Below are positions 6,921 to 12,608 of a DNA stretch of 12,608 nucleotides, piece after piece; within the stretch, counting starts at the first letter, position 1; the number at the start of each line of letters is the position of its first letter. A model generated the notes under the pieces. The model was not told where the DNA came from, searched no databases, and saw nothing but the letters and a program-made list of their open reading frames with translations. This DNA is from Fidelibacterota bacterium (GTDB lineage Bacteria; Fidelibacterota; UBA2242): positions 5,987 through 18,594 of the forward strand of contig DPVY01000325.1 in assembly GCA_003527965.1 (NCBI GenBank), read 5' to 3'. A program made the translations under genes and the position numbers.

Positions 6921-7424
6921 ATGAATAAAGAAGAAATCAAAAATCGTGAAAAGAAATTATTAGAAATAACCGGGACCTTTTGCGCTGAAAAACTGGATGA
7001 TGAATATTGTCGGTTATGCGAAAAGTTAATAAAAAAACTTGGCAGAAAACGAGATGTTCCCTTTCAAAGGGGAAAGATTGAAATTTGGGCGGCGGCAGTG
7101 GTTTATGCCATTGGTTCCATTAATTTCCTGTTTGACAAATCATTTGAGCCCTATATGTCGGCTGAACAGATTAGCGAATACTTTGGAACAAAAAACTCAA
7201 CCGTATCAAATAAAGCAAGTCAAATCAAAGACCTGTTTAAGATGTGGCACTTTAACCCTGAATTTTCAACTCAATACATGGCAGAGAATAATCCGTTTAA
7301 CAATATGGTAATAGTTGATGGGTATATTGTGCCGTTGAATTCAATTCCCGAAAAGTATCAAAAAATAGTAAGGCAAAAACGCGCTGAAGGCAGAGATATT
7401 GGGTTTACGACTATACCTGAATAG
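6921..7424 (+). CDS. DUF6398-type protein with helix-turn-helix-like segment
   Basis: I recognise the general pattern of the uncharacterised DUF6398 family: RGKIEIWAAAVVYAIGSINF (50-69) followed by FDKSFEPYMSAEQISEYFG (71-89) and KNSTVSNKASQIKDLFKM (91-108). The second part reads like a helix-turn-helix, with the turn around FGTKNS and a recognition-type helix after it, so nucleic-acid binding is plausible but not shown. The 167 residues carry no signal peptide or membrane segment; the C-terminal 55 residues are less distinctive. A purine-rich stretch GGGAAGAAGAG just before ATG 6921 serves as ribosome binding site. It follows the macro-domain gene by 68 bases and precedes the 285-residue gene by 62, probably in one transcript. 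The family name comes from memory of the motif; the function is unknown. Confidence 0.75.
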   Translation: MNKEEIKNREKKLLEITGTFCAEKLDDEYCRLCEKLIKKLGRKRDVPFQRGKIEIWAAAVVYAIGSINFLFDKSFEPYMSAEQISEYFGTKNSTVSNKASQIKDLFKMWHFNPEFSTQYMAENNPFNNMVIVDGYIVPLNSIPEKYQKIVRQKRAEGRDIGFTTIPE

Positions 7425-7486
7425 AATATAAAAACGCCCGAAAACCAAGAGAGAGAGAAGCCGACAACAAACAGCCACTCAGCAAT

Positions 7487-8344
7487 ATGATAGAAGGATT
7501 ACAACAACACATTTACAAAATAATGAATGATCAGAATAATCGAGGACTATCTGATTTCGAAGGCTATTCCCCGGATGAGATGCAATTCATCCTATATGAC
7601 ACATTTGGTGAAAGAAGCCCGATTCAACTGGCAAAATCAACCGATTCAGATTACAAAGCGATTCCGATATTGAATCAAATCAGGTTTATGGCTGACTTGA
7701 TAAATAAGCAAGGTGAGTTAAGACTTACTAACAGAGGATTTTTACCAACAAAGATTGTATCCGAGATTTATAGTCAGGGGGTTTTAAAAGATGAACACAT
7801 TGAATCAGGGAGATCAAAGATCTATAAGGAAACTGATACAATAACAATAAGATTGACAAGGATTTTGCTTGAACTTACCGGAATTACTAAAAAAAGAAAC
7901 AATAAATTGAGCCTCACCAGGAAGGGAGAGAAAATAATATCAGACAATGATAAATTATTGCGTTCGATTTTTGTAACTTTTGGGACAAAATTTAACTGGG
8001 CCTATTTTGATGGATTTGGCGAAAACAATATCGGACAATTGGGATATGGATTTTCTCTGATTTTATTGAGCAAATACGGAAAAGATAAACGACTTGATAC
8101 ATTTTACGCCGACAAATATTTCAAAGCCTATCCCAAATTGATAAATAACTCATTGATTCCGAGATTTGGAACTGTTGAAAGTTATGCTTCAAGATGCTAT
8201 TCATTGAGAACTTTTGACAGATTTTTAGGTTATTTCGGACTGATAAAAATAGAGCAAGACCAAAAATGGGATGCTGATAAGTACATCTCAAAGACAATAT
8301 TATTTGATAAACTGATAAAATGCACGCTACCCAGCAATGCCTAA
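7487..8344 (+). CDS. Uncharacterised protein with winged-helix-like segments
   Basis: I do not recognise a named family. The 285-residue product is cytoplasmic by appearance (no signal peptide or membrane span) and rich in Lys, Ile and Asn. Near the N-terminus SDFEGYSPDEMQFILYDTF (22-40) resembles a 'GxSPxEMxxLLYxPF' motif I recall from hypothetical proteins, some of them near pRiA4b ORF-3-like genes. Two segments share a winged-helix layout, a helix followed by a 'LRLTNRG' or 'LSLTRKG' wing: about 61-94 and 123-152. A third, less clear one is at about 241-274 (RTFDRFLGYFGLIKIE). This suggests tandem winged-helix modules acting as an adaptor or DNA-binding protein (inference). No good ribosome binding site precedes ATG 7487. 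It is last in the macro/DUF6398 group, and a hairpin follows. Confidence 0.65.
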   Translation: MIEGLQQHIYKIMNDQNNRGLSDFEGYSPDEMQFILYDTFGERSPIQLAKSTDSDYKAIPILNQIRFMADLINKQGELRLTNRGFLPTKIVSEIYSQGVLKDEHIESGRSKIYKETDTITIRLTRILLELTGITKKRNNKLSLTRKGEKIISDNDKLLRSIFVTFGTKFNWAYFDGFGENNIGQLGYGFSLILLSKYGKDKRLDTFYADKYFKAYPKLINNSLIPRFGTVESYASRCYSLRTFDRFLGYFGLIKIEQDQKWDADKYISKTILFDKLIKCTLPSNA

Positions 8345-8369
8345 AAAATAGCCGGTTTAGTAGATTTTT

Positions 8370-8385
8370 CGGGTTTTGTAGCCCG
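8370..8385. repeat. Short hairpin after the 285-residue gene
   Basis: CGGG (8370-8373) and CCCG (8382-8385) can pair across an eight-base loop, with one extra G-T wobble pair inside. There is no following T-run, so termination would be weak at best. Flanking GGTTT (8354-8358) and AAACC (8397-8401) could add an outer stem. Confidence 0.3.
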
Positions 8386-8426
8386 CCTAACGTTTAAAAC
8401 CATTATTCTAAAAAGGGAGTATTAAA

Positions 8427-8921
8427 ATGTTCAGATCAATTGGGTCCTTTCTATTAACAGCAGTCTTACTTTATAGCGCAGCTGTAGCGCAGGAGAAAAA
8501 TTTTGGATTAGGAATCATTGCCGGTGATCCCACGGGATTAAGTGGTAAGTTCTGGACAGAAAACCGCACGGCGTTTGATGCCGCAGTGGCATGGTCATTT
8601 GGCAAAGAGAGCAAACTGTATCTGCATGGGGATTACCTTTTCTATAATTTTAATCTGTTTAAAGTAGAAAGCGGGCAACTTCCATTTTATTATGGCATCG
8701 GTGGAAAACTCAAATTAGGGGGTGAAAGTACAGTCGGGATTCGGATCCCTGTTGGGCTAAATTATATCTTTGCAAATGCGCCTTTGGATGTTTTTTTTGA
8801 AATCGTTCCGGTGCTCAATTTGGTACCCGGCACAGAAATTGACTTAAACGGCGGCGTTGGGATTAGATATTTCTTTAATTATAAGAATTCAAAAGCCATT
8901 TATAGCGATTTTCAAAAATAA
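8427..8921 (+). CDS. Secreted small beta-barrel-like protein, probably outer membrane
   Basis: The 164-residue product begins with a signal peptide: basic start MFR, hydrophobic core to about residue 16, and a likely cleavage after AVA (19-21) before QEK. The mature part has the alternating pattern of membrane beta strands and many aromatic and Gly residues. GIIAGDPTGLSGKFWTE (29-45) is a hallmark of small eight-strand barrel proteins such as the DUF3996/BAPKO_0422-like group. Strand-like segments include SKLYLHGDYLFYNF (62-75) and FYYGIGGKLKLGG (87-99). It ends near GIRYFFNYK, an aromatic C-terminal strand, followed by a short tail. AGGGAG (8414-8419), 7 bases before the ATG, is the strongest Shine-Dalgarno in the window. 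Its function (structural protein or porin-like) is unknown. It probably has its own transcript. Confidence 0.78.
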   Translation: MFRSIGSFLLTAVLLYSAAVAQEKNFGLGIIAGDPTGLSGKFWTENRTAFDAAVAWSFGKESKLYLHGDYLFYNFNLFKVESGQLPFYYGIGGKLKLGGESTVGIRIPVGLNYIFANAPLDVFFEIVPVLNLVPGTEIDLNGGVGIRYFFNYKNSKAIYSDFQK

Positions 8922-9335
8922 TGTCTGATAGTAGTTGGAAGCGGCATAAATCCAAAATAAGCGTATAGGAAAAGATGGCAAATATATCCGACCTTAAAAA
9001 ATCTCCGGATAAAGAAATCCCGCAGTGGAACGGTTGAATGGAATTTTCAGCGCAAGCGGATAACCTTCATTAATCCAGGAAGGGAATCATTGTATATTTC
9101 ATGGGATCAACGAATTGAGAAAGACTGAAGCGCCTAAAATTTCATCCGCGTAAGGGAGGGATTTCAAGGAGATTTTTTCAGTCGGTGTCTTTTTTTAATT
9201 ACTTTTTTTGACAGGGAAAAAAGTAACGGATAAAAGAACATGGTACAAATAAATCTAAGGTATCTCAAAACACTAGCTCGAAGTGAGTCAGGAAATCAAA
9301 CACCGAAAATATGTTCTCTATAAAAATCATCCATT
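8922..9335. other. 414-base stretch without a supportable gene
   Basis: All frames on both strands are broken by frequent stops; the longest ATG-started frames on the + strand are about 20 codons and look random. The only structure I see is the inverted repeat at 9199-9226 and two T-rich tracts (9174-9179 and 9190-9196). The stretch may be decayed coding sequence or a dispersed non-coding element. No promoter for the following gene is obvious. Confidence 0.6.
9199..9226. repeat. Perfect 10-bp inverted repeat
   Basis: TTACTTTTTT (9199-9208) and AAAAAAGTAA (9217-9226) are exact complements around the eight-base loop TGACAGGG. Neither strand has a T-run directly after the stem, so it is not a classical intrinsic terminator. 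It may be part of a dispersed element or a structured leader. Confidence 0.65.
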
Positions 9336-9797
9336 ATGATTCTCAATAATATCAAAGACCGGCTAAAAGCCAACTCAATTAATTTCAGAGAAGTGCATCA
9401 CGAACCAGCAAAGACTTCGGAGGAGTCGGCGCGAGCGCGTGGAGAGGATCTTTCGATAGGCGGTAAAGCGCTGGTTTTAAAAATCGAGGATTCGTTTAAG
9501 ATTTTTGTCCTCAGCGCCGCAAAAAAATTGGATTCCGCCGCAATTAAGAAACGCTTCAATATAAAAAGACTCCGCTTTGCCAACAGGGACGAACTTCTGG
9601 AACTAACCGGTCTGGAGCCGGGTTCCATTCCACCCTTCGGACAGCCGCTCTTCGATTTGGAACTGTTTGTTGATAATTCTATTGTAAAAAACGAAAAAAT
9701 AGCCTTTAACGCCGGAACTCATACCGATTCGATAATCATGTCGGTAAAAGATTACCTCGAATTAACAAAACCAACAATTTTTAATTTCTCAAAGTAG
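9336..9797 (+). CDS. YbaK/EbsC-family aminoacyl-tRNA deacylase
   Basis: The 153 residues span one YbaK/prolyl-tRNA editing domain, a trans-editing factor that hydrolyses wrongly charged tRNA (for example Cys- or Ala-tRNAPro in known members). Visible features are VHHEPAKTSEESARARG (20-36), GGKALVLK (42-49) with Lys44 at the place of the conserved catalytic lysine, FVLSAAKKLD (57-66), the loop GLEPGSIPPFG (92-102) and FNAGTHTDSI (124-133). The Gly-Ser-x-Pro-Pro-Phe-Gly loop and the Asn-Ala-Gly motif are strong family marks. No Shine-Dalgarno stands before ATG 9336, which is the first good start in the frame. It is a single-gene unit between a gene-free stretch and a promoter-led flavoprotein gene. 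The exact tRNA specificity cannot be told from sequence. Confidence 0.9.
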   Translation: MILNNIKDRLKANSINFREVHHEPAKTSEESARARGEDLSIGGKALVLKIEDSFKIFVLSAAKKLDSAAIKKRFNIKRLRFANRDELLELTGLEPGSIPPFGQPLFDLELFVDNSIVKNEKIAFNAGTHTDSIIMSVKDYLELTKPTIFNFSK

Positions 9798-9870
9798 ATT
9801 GGCGAAACAACAGTCCAACAGGTGTGTCTTCGTACTGCATGATTAATATACCGACTCAACAGGGTAACAT

Positions 9871-9900
9871 TTGACATTATTCGGTCACAAACAGTATATT
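9871..9900 (+). promoter_or_regulatory. Sigma70-like promoter for the flavoprotein gene
   Basis: A perfect -35 box TTGACA (9871-9876) is followed after 18 bases by TATATT (9895-9900). Transcription would begin near 9907, about 38 bases before the ATG. AGGAG at 9930-9934, ten bases upstream of ATG 9945, provides the ribosome binding site. Confidence 0.6.
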
Positions 9901-9944
9901 AATTTTAGTAGCGATATAGTATAGTTTATAGGAGATAATCTCTT

Positions 9945-11057
9945 ATGAATACGAAAATGCCAAAGTTAAAGATCGGACACCTTGAGGCAAAGACTCCGAT
10001 TATTCAGGGCGGAATGAGCGTTGGTATTTCTTTGTCCGGGCTGGCTTCCGCCGTAGCGAATAACGGCGGGATCGGGGTTATCGGCGCCGCCGGGATTGGC
10101 ATGTTTGAACCGGATTTTAGCACAAATTACAGAGCAGCCAATCTAAGAGCCTTCCGGAAAGAGATAAGAAAAGCCAAAGCGGCGACTGATGGAATTATTG
10201 GTGTAAACATTATGCTGGCGCTCTCTGATTATGCTGAACTTGTATCGGCGGCAGTAGAAGAAGGGGTGGATCTGGTTTTAGTCGGCGCCGGACTGCTGCT
10301 CAAAATCACCCAAATCATACCCCTGGAAAGATTGCGGGAAACAGCAACAAAATTTGTTCCCATAGTTTCATCGGCAAGGGCTGCCAAAATTATATTCAAC
10401 CACTGGGCAAAAAACTACAATCATGTACCCGATGCCGTGGTTGTCGAGGGACCATTAGCCGGCGGTCATCTCGGTTTTAAAAGAGAGCAGATAGACGATC
10501 CCGCCTTTTCACTGGAAAAGATTCTTCCTCCGCTAATTTCCGCAATCAAGAGTTATGAGCAGCAATTTAGTAAAAGTATTCCGGTTATTGCCGCCGGGGG
10601 AATATTTACCGGCGAAGATATTTTTAAACTTATGCAAATGGGGGCTCAGGGTGTGCAGATGGCGACGAGATTTGTGGCTACTCATGAATGCGACGCCTCA
10701 ATAAAATTTAAAGAGGTTTATATCCAATCGAAAAAAGAGGATATCATTATAATCGATAGCCCTGTCGGGCTGCCCGGGAGAGCCGTTAGAAATCAATTTC
10801 TTGATGATGTATCAGCGGGTATAAAAAAACCCTTTAAATGCCCCTGGAAATGCCTGAAACCCTGCAATTTTCGAAAAGTGCCTTACTGCATTGCGTATGC
10901 CTTAACCAATGCCAAAGAGGGAAAACTCAACGACGGGTTTGCTTTTGCGGGCGCTAATGCTTATAGAATTGATAAAATCATTTCGGTTAAAGAACTCATC
11001 GAAACTCTCCAAAGAGAATATGAAAAGGCCGCGTCCCGAGGCAGAGTAATTGAATAA
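9945..11057 (+). CDS. Nitronate monooxygenase / FabK-like FMN oxidoreductase with Cys cluster
   Basis: This is a 370-residue TIM-barrel flavoprotein of the 2-nitropropane dioxygenase superfamily, which includes nitronate monooxygenases and FabK-type enoyl-ACP reductases. Seen: PIIQGGMSVGIS (18-29), GGIGVIGAAG (41-50), GVNIMLAL (86-93), VVVEGPLAGGHLGF (165-178) with the family His175, IPVIAAGGIFTGEDI (212-226) and GAQGVQMATRFVATHE (233-248), the FMN-phosphate binding region, then SPVGLPGRAVRN (272-283). Unusual for the core family is the cysteine cluster C299-X3-C303-X3-C307-X7-C315, which could bind metal or an Fe-S cluster (inference). Similar Cys-containing 350-370 residue members occur in anaerobes, from memory. 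It has its own promoter and AGGAG site. Substrate is unknown, and FabK function is less likely given the extension. The DUF2804 gene follows after 51 bases. Confidence 0.88.
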   Translation: MNTKMPKLKIGHLEAKTPIIQGGMSVGISLSGLASAVANNGGIGVIGAAGIGMFEPDFSTNYRAANLRAFRKEIRKAKAATDGIIGVNIMLALSDYAELVSAAVEEGVDLVLVGAGLLLKITQIIPLERLRETATKFVPIVSSARAAKIIFNHWAKNYNHVPDAVVVEGPLAGGHLGFKREQIDDPAFSLEKILPPLISAIKSYEQQFSKSIPVIAAGGIFTGEDIFKLMQMGAQGVQMATRFVATHECDASIKFKEVYIQSKKEDIIIIDSPVGLPGRAVRNQFLDDVSAGIKKPFKCPWKCLKPCNFRKVPYCIAYALTNAKEGKLNDGFAFAGANAYRIDKIISVKELIETLQREYEKAASRGRVIE

Positions 11058-11108
11058 TGGTTTGATGGAAAAGCCACCGCATTAATTACCACAACACAGA
11101 AAGTTATA

Positions 11109-12131
11109 ATGCAGAATGAAATAAAAGCAAAATCAAAATTACTTGATAAAAACGGCATTCTTTCTCAGCCCGGTTGGGCAAAATGCCTGATTCTCGACTA
11201 TAATCGAAATGATATAAAAGCGCCCAAATATAAAATCAAAGAATGGGATTACTACTGCATTCTCTCTGAGAAAGCAGGCGCGGCTTTTACCATAGCCGAT
11301 AACGGTTATCTTGGCTTTGTCGGCGTAACCCTGTTCGATTTTGAAACACCCGCTGAATTTTCAAATTCTATTATCACACCTTTTCCCATGGGGTCGTTTA
11401 ATCTGCCAACGACATCTGAAATTGGAAACACCATATTCGAAAATGATAAAATCTCATTAAAATTTATCAAAGAAAATGAAATCAGAACTATTGAAGTCTC
11501 TTTTCACAAATTTTATGATAAAAAACCATTAGCGGGAACTATTGTCCTGCACCAACCGGATATGTTGGAAACAATGGTAATTGCTACGCCATTTCCTAAA
11601 AATCAACAGGCATTTTACTATAACCAAAAAATCAATTGCATGACCGCCGAAGGTAAATTAAAATACGGCGATAAAGAGATTATATTTGAAAAGGAAAATT
11701 CCTTTGGAGTTTTAGACTGGGGACGCGGAGTCTGGACCTATTCCAATACCTGGTATTGGGGCTCTGCGTCCGGTAAAATTGATAATAATTTATTCGGATT
11801 CAACATTGGCTATGGTTTTGGAGATACTTCAAAAGCGACTGAAAATATGCTCTTTTATAACGGTAAAGCACATAAAATCGACCGGGTGAAATTTCATATC
11901 CCTAAAGATGATTATTTAAAACCCTGGCAATTTACAAGTAACGATTCAAGATTTGAAATGCAGTTTGCCCCGATCATCGACAGATATTCAAATACAAACC
12001 TGCTCTTACTTCAATCCAAACAACATCAGGTTTTTGGCAAATTTACCGGCAGAGTTATTTTAGATGACAATAAAGAGATATTGGTAAAAGATTTCTTGGG
12101 TTTTGCCGAGAAAGTCAAAAACAGATGGTAA
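11109..12131 (+). CDS. DUF2804-family protein, CrtC-like lipocalin fold suspected
   Basis: The 340 residues fit the uncharacterised DUF2804 family. Seen are LLDKNGILSQPGWAKCLILD (11-30), KIKEWDYYCI (42-51), TIADNGYLGFVGVTLFDFET (61-80), TPFPMGSFNLPTTSEIG (90-106) and the strongest mark, VLDWGRGVWTYSNTWYWGSA (201-220). The Asp-Trp-Gly-Arg-Gly plus Trp-Tyr-Trp-Gly motif is reminiscent of carotenoid hydratase CrtC/AttH-like proteins of the calycin type. A shared fold is plausible, but no enzymatic role can be claimed. There is no signal peptide. AGAAAG about 6 bases before ATG 11109 is a weak ribosome binding site. It follows the flavoprotein gene closely in the same orientation and may be co-transcribed with it. 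No terminator is evident after it. Confidence 0.8.
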   Translation: MQNEIKAKSKLLDKNGILSQPGWAKCLILDYNRNDIKAPKYKIKEWDYYCILSEKAGAAFTIADNGYLGFVGVTLFDFETPAEFSNSIITPFPMGSFNLPTTSEIGNTIFENDKISLKFIKENEIRTIEVSFHKFYDKKPLAGTIVLHQPDMLETMVIATPFPKNQQAFYYNQKINCMTAEGKLKYGDKEIIFEKENSFGVLDWGRGVWTYSNTWYWGSASGKIDNNLFGFNIGYGFGDTSKATENMLFYNGKAHKIDRVKFHIPKDDYLKPWQFTSNDSRFEMQFAPIIDRYSNTNLLLLQSKQHQVFGKFTGRVILDDNKEILVKDFLGFAEKVKNRW

Positions 12132-12177
12132 AATTTACGCCGTTTTTTCGTCTCACATAACATTTACACCATAACTA

Positions 12178-12206
12178 TTGTACGCTCACACTCTTCTCTA
12201 TATATT
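12178..12206 (+). promoter_or_regulatory. Possible sigma70-like promoter for the GT2 gene
   Basis: TTGTAC (12178-12183) and TATATT (12201-12206) are separated by exactly 17 bases, in the 125-base gap before the GT2 gene. The -35 box matches the consensus at four of six positions. Expected start of transcription is near 12213. In an AT-rich region such matches arise by chance, so this is tentative. Confidence 0.35.
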
Positions 12207-12256
12207 ATTGCAGGGTGAAAGAATTTATCCCCGGATGAATAAAATGATGGAATAAT

Positions 12257-12608
12257 ATGAATCTCTATAAAACAGCTACCGGCAATATTCCACGCCTCTT
12301 TGTAAAATATCCCAACGGTAATTCCGAAGGAAAAATCGAGATCTATCGCAATGAAAATATTGACTCGCCCCTTGTCAGTATCATCATCCCGACAATTGAC
12401 GCCACACGGGGCGGCTACCTCCCGGCTCTTCTTGAACAGATTAACCGTCAAACCTTCAGAAATTATGAGATAATTTTAATTATCGGCGATTCCCGGCAGG
12501 GCCGGGCAATCAACTGCGGCGCGGCAGTCGCTTCCGGCAAATATATGTTGATTTTCGATGACGACACCAGGCTCGGCAGCAACGACCTCCTCGAAAAAAT
12601 GGTTTTTT
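12257..12608 (+). CDS. GT2-family glycosyltransferase, N-terminal part (runs off the window)
   Basis: The frame opens at ATG 12257 (an in-frame TGA lies at 12245-12247, so this is the first start) and continues to the window end without a stop: 117 codons plus one base. After a 38-residue lead the GT-A nucleotide-binding fold begins with PLVSIIIPT (38-46), then LLEQINRQTFRNYEIILI (58-75), GDSRQGRAINCGAAVASG (77-94) and YMLIFDDDT (96-104). The last segment carries the DXD-type metal and nucleotide-sugar binding motif. This is the classic start of a GT2 inverting glycosyltransferase acting in the cytoplasm on a glycan or lipid-linked acceptor. Codons are much more GC-rich than those of the GT4 genes at the left end. 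A candidate promoter precedes it. Donor, acceptor and any C-terminal membrane domains are beyond view. Confidence 0.9.
   Translation, partial: MNLYKTATGNIPRLFVKYPNGNSEGKIEIYRNENIDSPLVSIIIPTIDATRGGYLPALLEQINRQTFRNYEIILIIGDSRQGRAINCGAAVASGKYMLIFDDDTRLGSNDLLEKMVF

Noticed and set aside
7039..7311. A 90-codon + strand frame inside the DUF6398-type gene
   Set aside because: It is fully contained in a gene with family motifs in another frame; its product shows no recognisable motif.
8385..8391. GCCTAAC matching the RYYYAAC core of an integron attC site, near an integrase relic and same-strand cassettes
   Set aside because: No partner GTTRRRY at suitable distance, no paired L sites, and the other intergenic gaps (6853-6920, 7425-7486) show no comparable structure.
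9199..9226. Reading the perfect inverted repeat as a rho-independent terminator
   Set aside because: The stem is A/T-rich and lacks a following T-run on either strand.
12164..12451. A 95-codon - strand frame at the right end
   Set aside because: It is antisense to the GT2 start and to the candidate promoter; the + strand frame has clear GT2 motifs.
1..12608. CRISPR arrays, tRNA or rRNA genes
   Set aside because: No regularly spaced direct repeats were seen, and no tRNA- or rRNA-like sequence was noticed in the gaps on reading both strands.

Overview
The window is a compact stretch of bacterial chromosome in which every supportable gene lies on the + strand. I cannot assign a taxon from one window. 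The AT-rich genes, the mix of genes with and without a clear Shine-Dalgarno site, a periplasmic or outer-membrane type small barrel with a signal peptide, and palindromic repeats of the CCCGA-N4-TCGGG type suggest a Gram-negative bacterium. My guess, with low certainty, is the Fibrobacteres-Chlorobi-Bacteroidetes neighbourhood (including Calditrichaeota, KSB1 or Ignavibacteria-like lineages).

Region 1 (1-4630) is a tightly coupled surface-polysaccharide operon. It holds the last 18 codons of an upstream gene (probably another glycosyltransferase), a GT4 glycosyltransferase, an FkbM-type methyltransferase, a second GT4 glycosyltransferase and a PaaK/CapK-like adenylate-forming ligase. Adjacent genes overlap by 4 or 17 bases, so translation is probably coupled. 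This part is very AT-rich, like many horizontally exchanged glycan cassettes. Region 2 (4816-5907) is a non-hydrolysing UDP-GlcNAc 2-epimerase (wecB type) with its own ribosome binding site and clearly higher GC. It would make UDP-ManNAc, a plausible donor precursor for the same glycan.

Region 3 (5908-8426) is an accessory junction. A tyrosine-recombinase N-terminal fragment ends at a palindrome. A terminator-like copy of the same palindrome and a second repeat block follow. Then come a macro-domain protein lacking the Asp of the MacroD/YmdB active site, a DUF6398-type protein and an unrecognised 285-residue protein with winged-helix-like segments. These three may be a small cargo cassette; their joint function is unknown.

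Region 4 (8427-12131) holds unrelated housekeeping or orphan genes: a secreted small beta-barrel-like protein, a 414-base gene-free stretch with a perfect inverted repeat, a YbaK-type aminoacyl-tRNA deacylase, a nitronate monooxygenase/FabK-like flavoprotein with a cysteine cluster and a good sigma70-like promoter, and a DUF2804 protein. Region 5 (12257 to the end) is the 5' part of a GT2 glycosyltransferase, so glycan genes resume beyond the window. I do not see a clearly new system. The best candidates for follow-up are the macro/DUF6398/285-residue cassette, the ligase inside the glycan operon and the Cys-rich flavoprotein.
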